Made by a program: the position numbers and the translations under genes. From contig CAJQUW010011065.1 in the NCBI GenBank assembly GCA_907163375.1, forward strand, positions 496,001 to 560,000: a DNA stretch of 64,000 nucleotides, in the 5' to 3' direction. Below the pieces are notes generated by a model. That model saw only the letters and a program-made list of their open reading frames with translations, did not search any database and was not told the origin of the DNA. This DNA comes from Prostheceraeus crozeri. Its lineage: Eukaryota; Platyhelminthes; Polycladida; Euryleptidae. Below are positions 63,954 to 64,000 of the stretch, piece by piece. Each line of letters opens with the position of its first letter. Within the stretch, counting starts at the first letter, position 1.

Positions 63954-64000
63954 ATGGTAAGTTGAAAATTTCTTCACTCATCTCCCTCAAACGTGTGGCT
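63954..64000 (+). CDS. Start of the polymerase B gene of Polinton 2 (continues outside)
   Basis: ATG at 63954-63956 is followed at once by GTAAGT, as in element 1, so exon 1 again consists of the initiator codon. The rest of the gene lies beyond the window. Confidence 0.6.

Larger units (their letters stand above)
57822..64000 (+). mobile_element. Polinton element 2, right-end portion in opposite orientation, continues past the window
   Basis: Starts with AGTAGTAAGTAAAACTCC, the same terminus as element 1, preceded by CTGACC (57816-57821) as a candidate target duplication whose partner is outside. From here the content is the inverted counterpart of 53536 down to about 48058: terminal array, coiled-coil gene, three 141-bp repeats, 88-aa and 84-aa genes, 205-bp duplication, 131-aa gene and polymerase start. 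The flanks differ from those of element 1, so it is an independent insertion of a related element, not a duplication of the locus. In the visible part it has about two or three breaks. Confidence 0.92.

Noticed and set aside
47940-64000. Single large palindrome formed by a local inverted duplication
   Set aside because: The arms end exactly at Polinton termini, are several percent diverged and have different flanking hexamers, so two insertions explain it better.
1-64000. CRISPR array or bacterial operon
   Set aside because: No regularly spaced direct repeats with unique spacers; introns, TATA boxes and transposon types are eukaryotic.

Overview
The window is animal genomic DNA, most likely from an invertebrate. 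It is AT-rich with no recognisable host gene. What it holds is a stack of transposable elements, and the best-preserved of these is a young Polinton/Maverick.

Region 1-30.5 kb is intergenic or intronic DNA carrying older elements. Two hAT-type copies of one family lie at 3713-4709 and 23594-25120 in opposite orientations. A separate hAT-like element at 17169-19179 has an exact 8-bp target duplication. There is a solo hAT end (7617-7663), a tRNA-derived SINE head (20375-20447), and a minisatellite present as an inverted pair (13705-14658 and 15781-16052). A long hairpin sits at 22665-22746 and a foldback MITE at 29778-30064. A 5'-truncated Penelope-like retroelement has a reverse transcriptase plus GIY-YIG ORF at 25875-27341 and a hammerhead-ribozyme-like fold downstream.

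Region 30519-53536 (23,018 bp) is a Polinton with nearly identical terminal inverted repeats and an exact 6-bp target duplication (CCAGAG). Its genes fall in blocks. A rightward block (32.1-39.5 kb) encodes an unknown protein with an intron directly after the ATG, two RING-like proteins, a possible exonuclease-like protein, two basic virion-core-type proteins, a packaging ATPase, a chromodomain integrase, a double-jelly-roll major capsid protein and an adenain-like protease. A short leftward block (39.7-41.0 kb) encodes a two-repeat TATA-binding-protein-like protein and two paralogous proteins that may be PC4-like. A rightward block (41.0-44.0 kb) holds two paralogous candidate minor capsid genes. 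Protein-primed DNA polymerase B is leftward (44.1-48.1 kb). A right-end accessory module of unknown genes has TATA boxes and three copies of a structured 141-bp repeat. The element is a fossil: several genes are broken (roughly half a dozen breaks in all), while capsid, ATPase, integrase, polymerase and TBP-like genes read whole.

Region 53.5-57.8 kb is host DNA with two elements whose ends begin CACTGTAAA. From 57822 to the window end lies the right-end portion of a second, related Polinton in opposite orientation. This gives a giant inverted repeat and allows gene-by-gene comparison with the first copy. Its polymerase gene starts at 63954 and leaves the window.

The most notable observation is that the first Polinton encodes a TBP-like protein, possibly with PC4-like partners, and carries clear TATA boxes upstream of several of its own genes. 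This suggests the element partly supplies its own transcription-initiation machinery.
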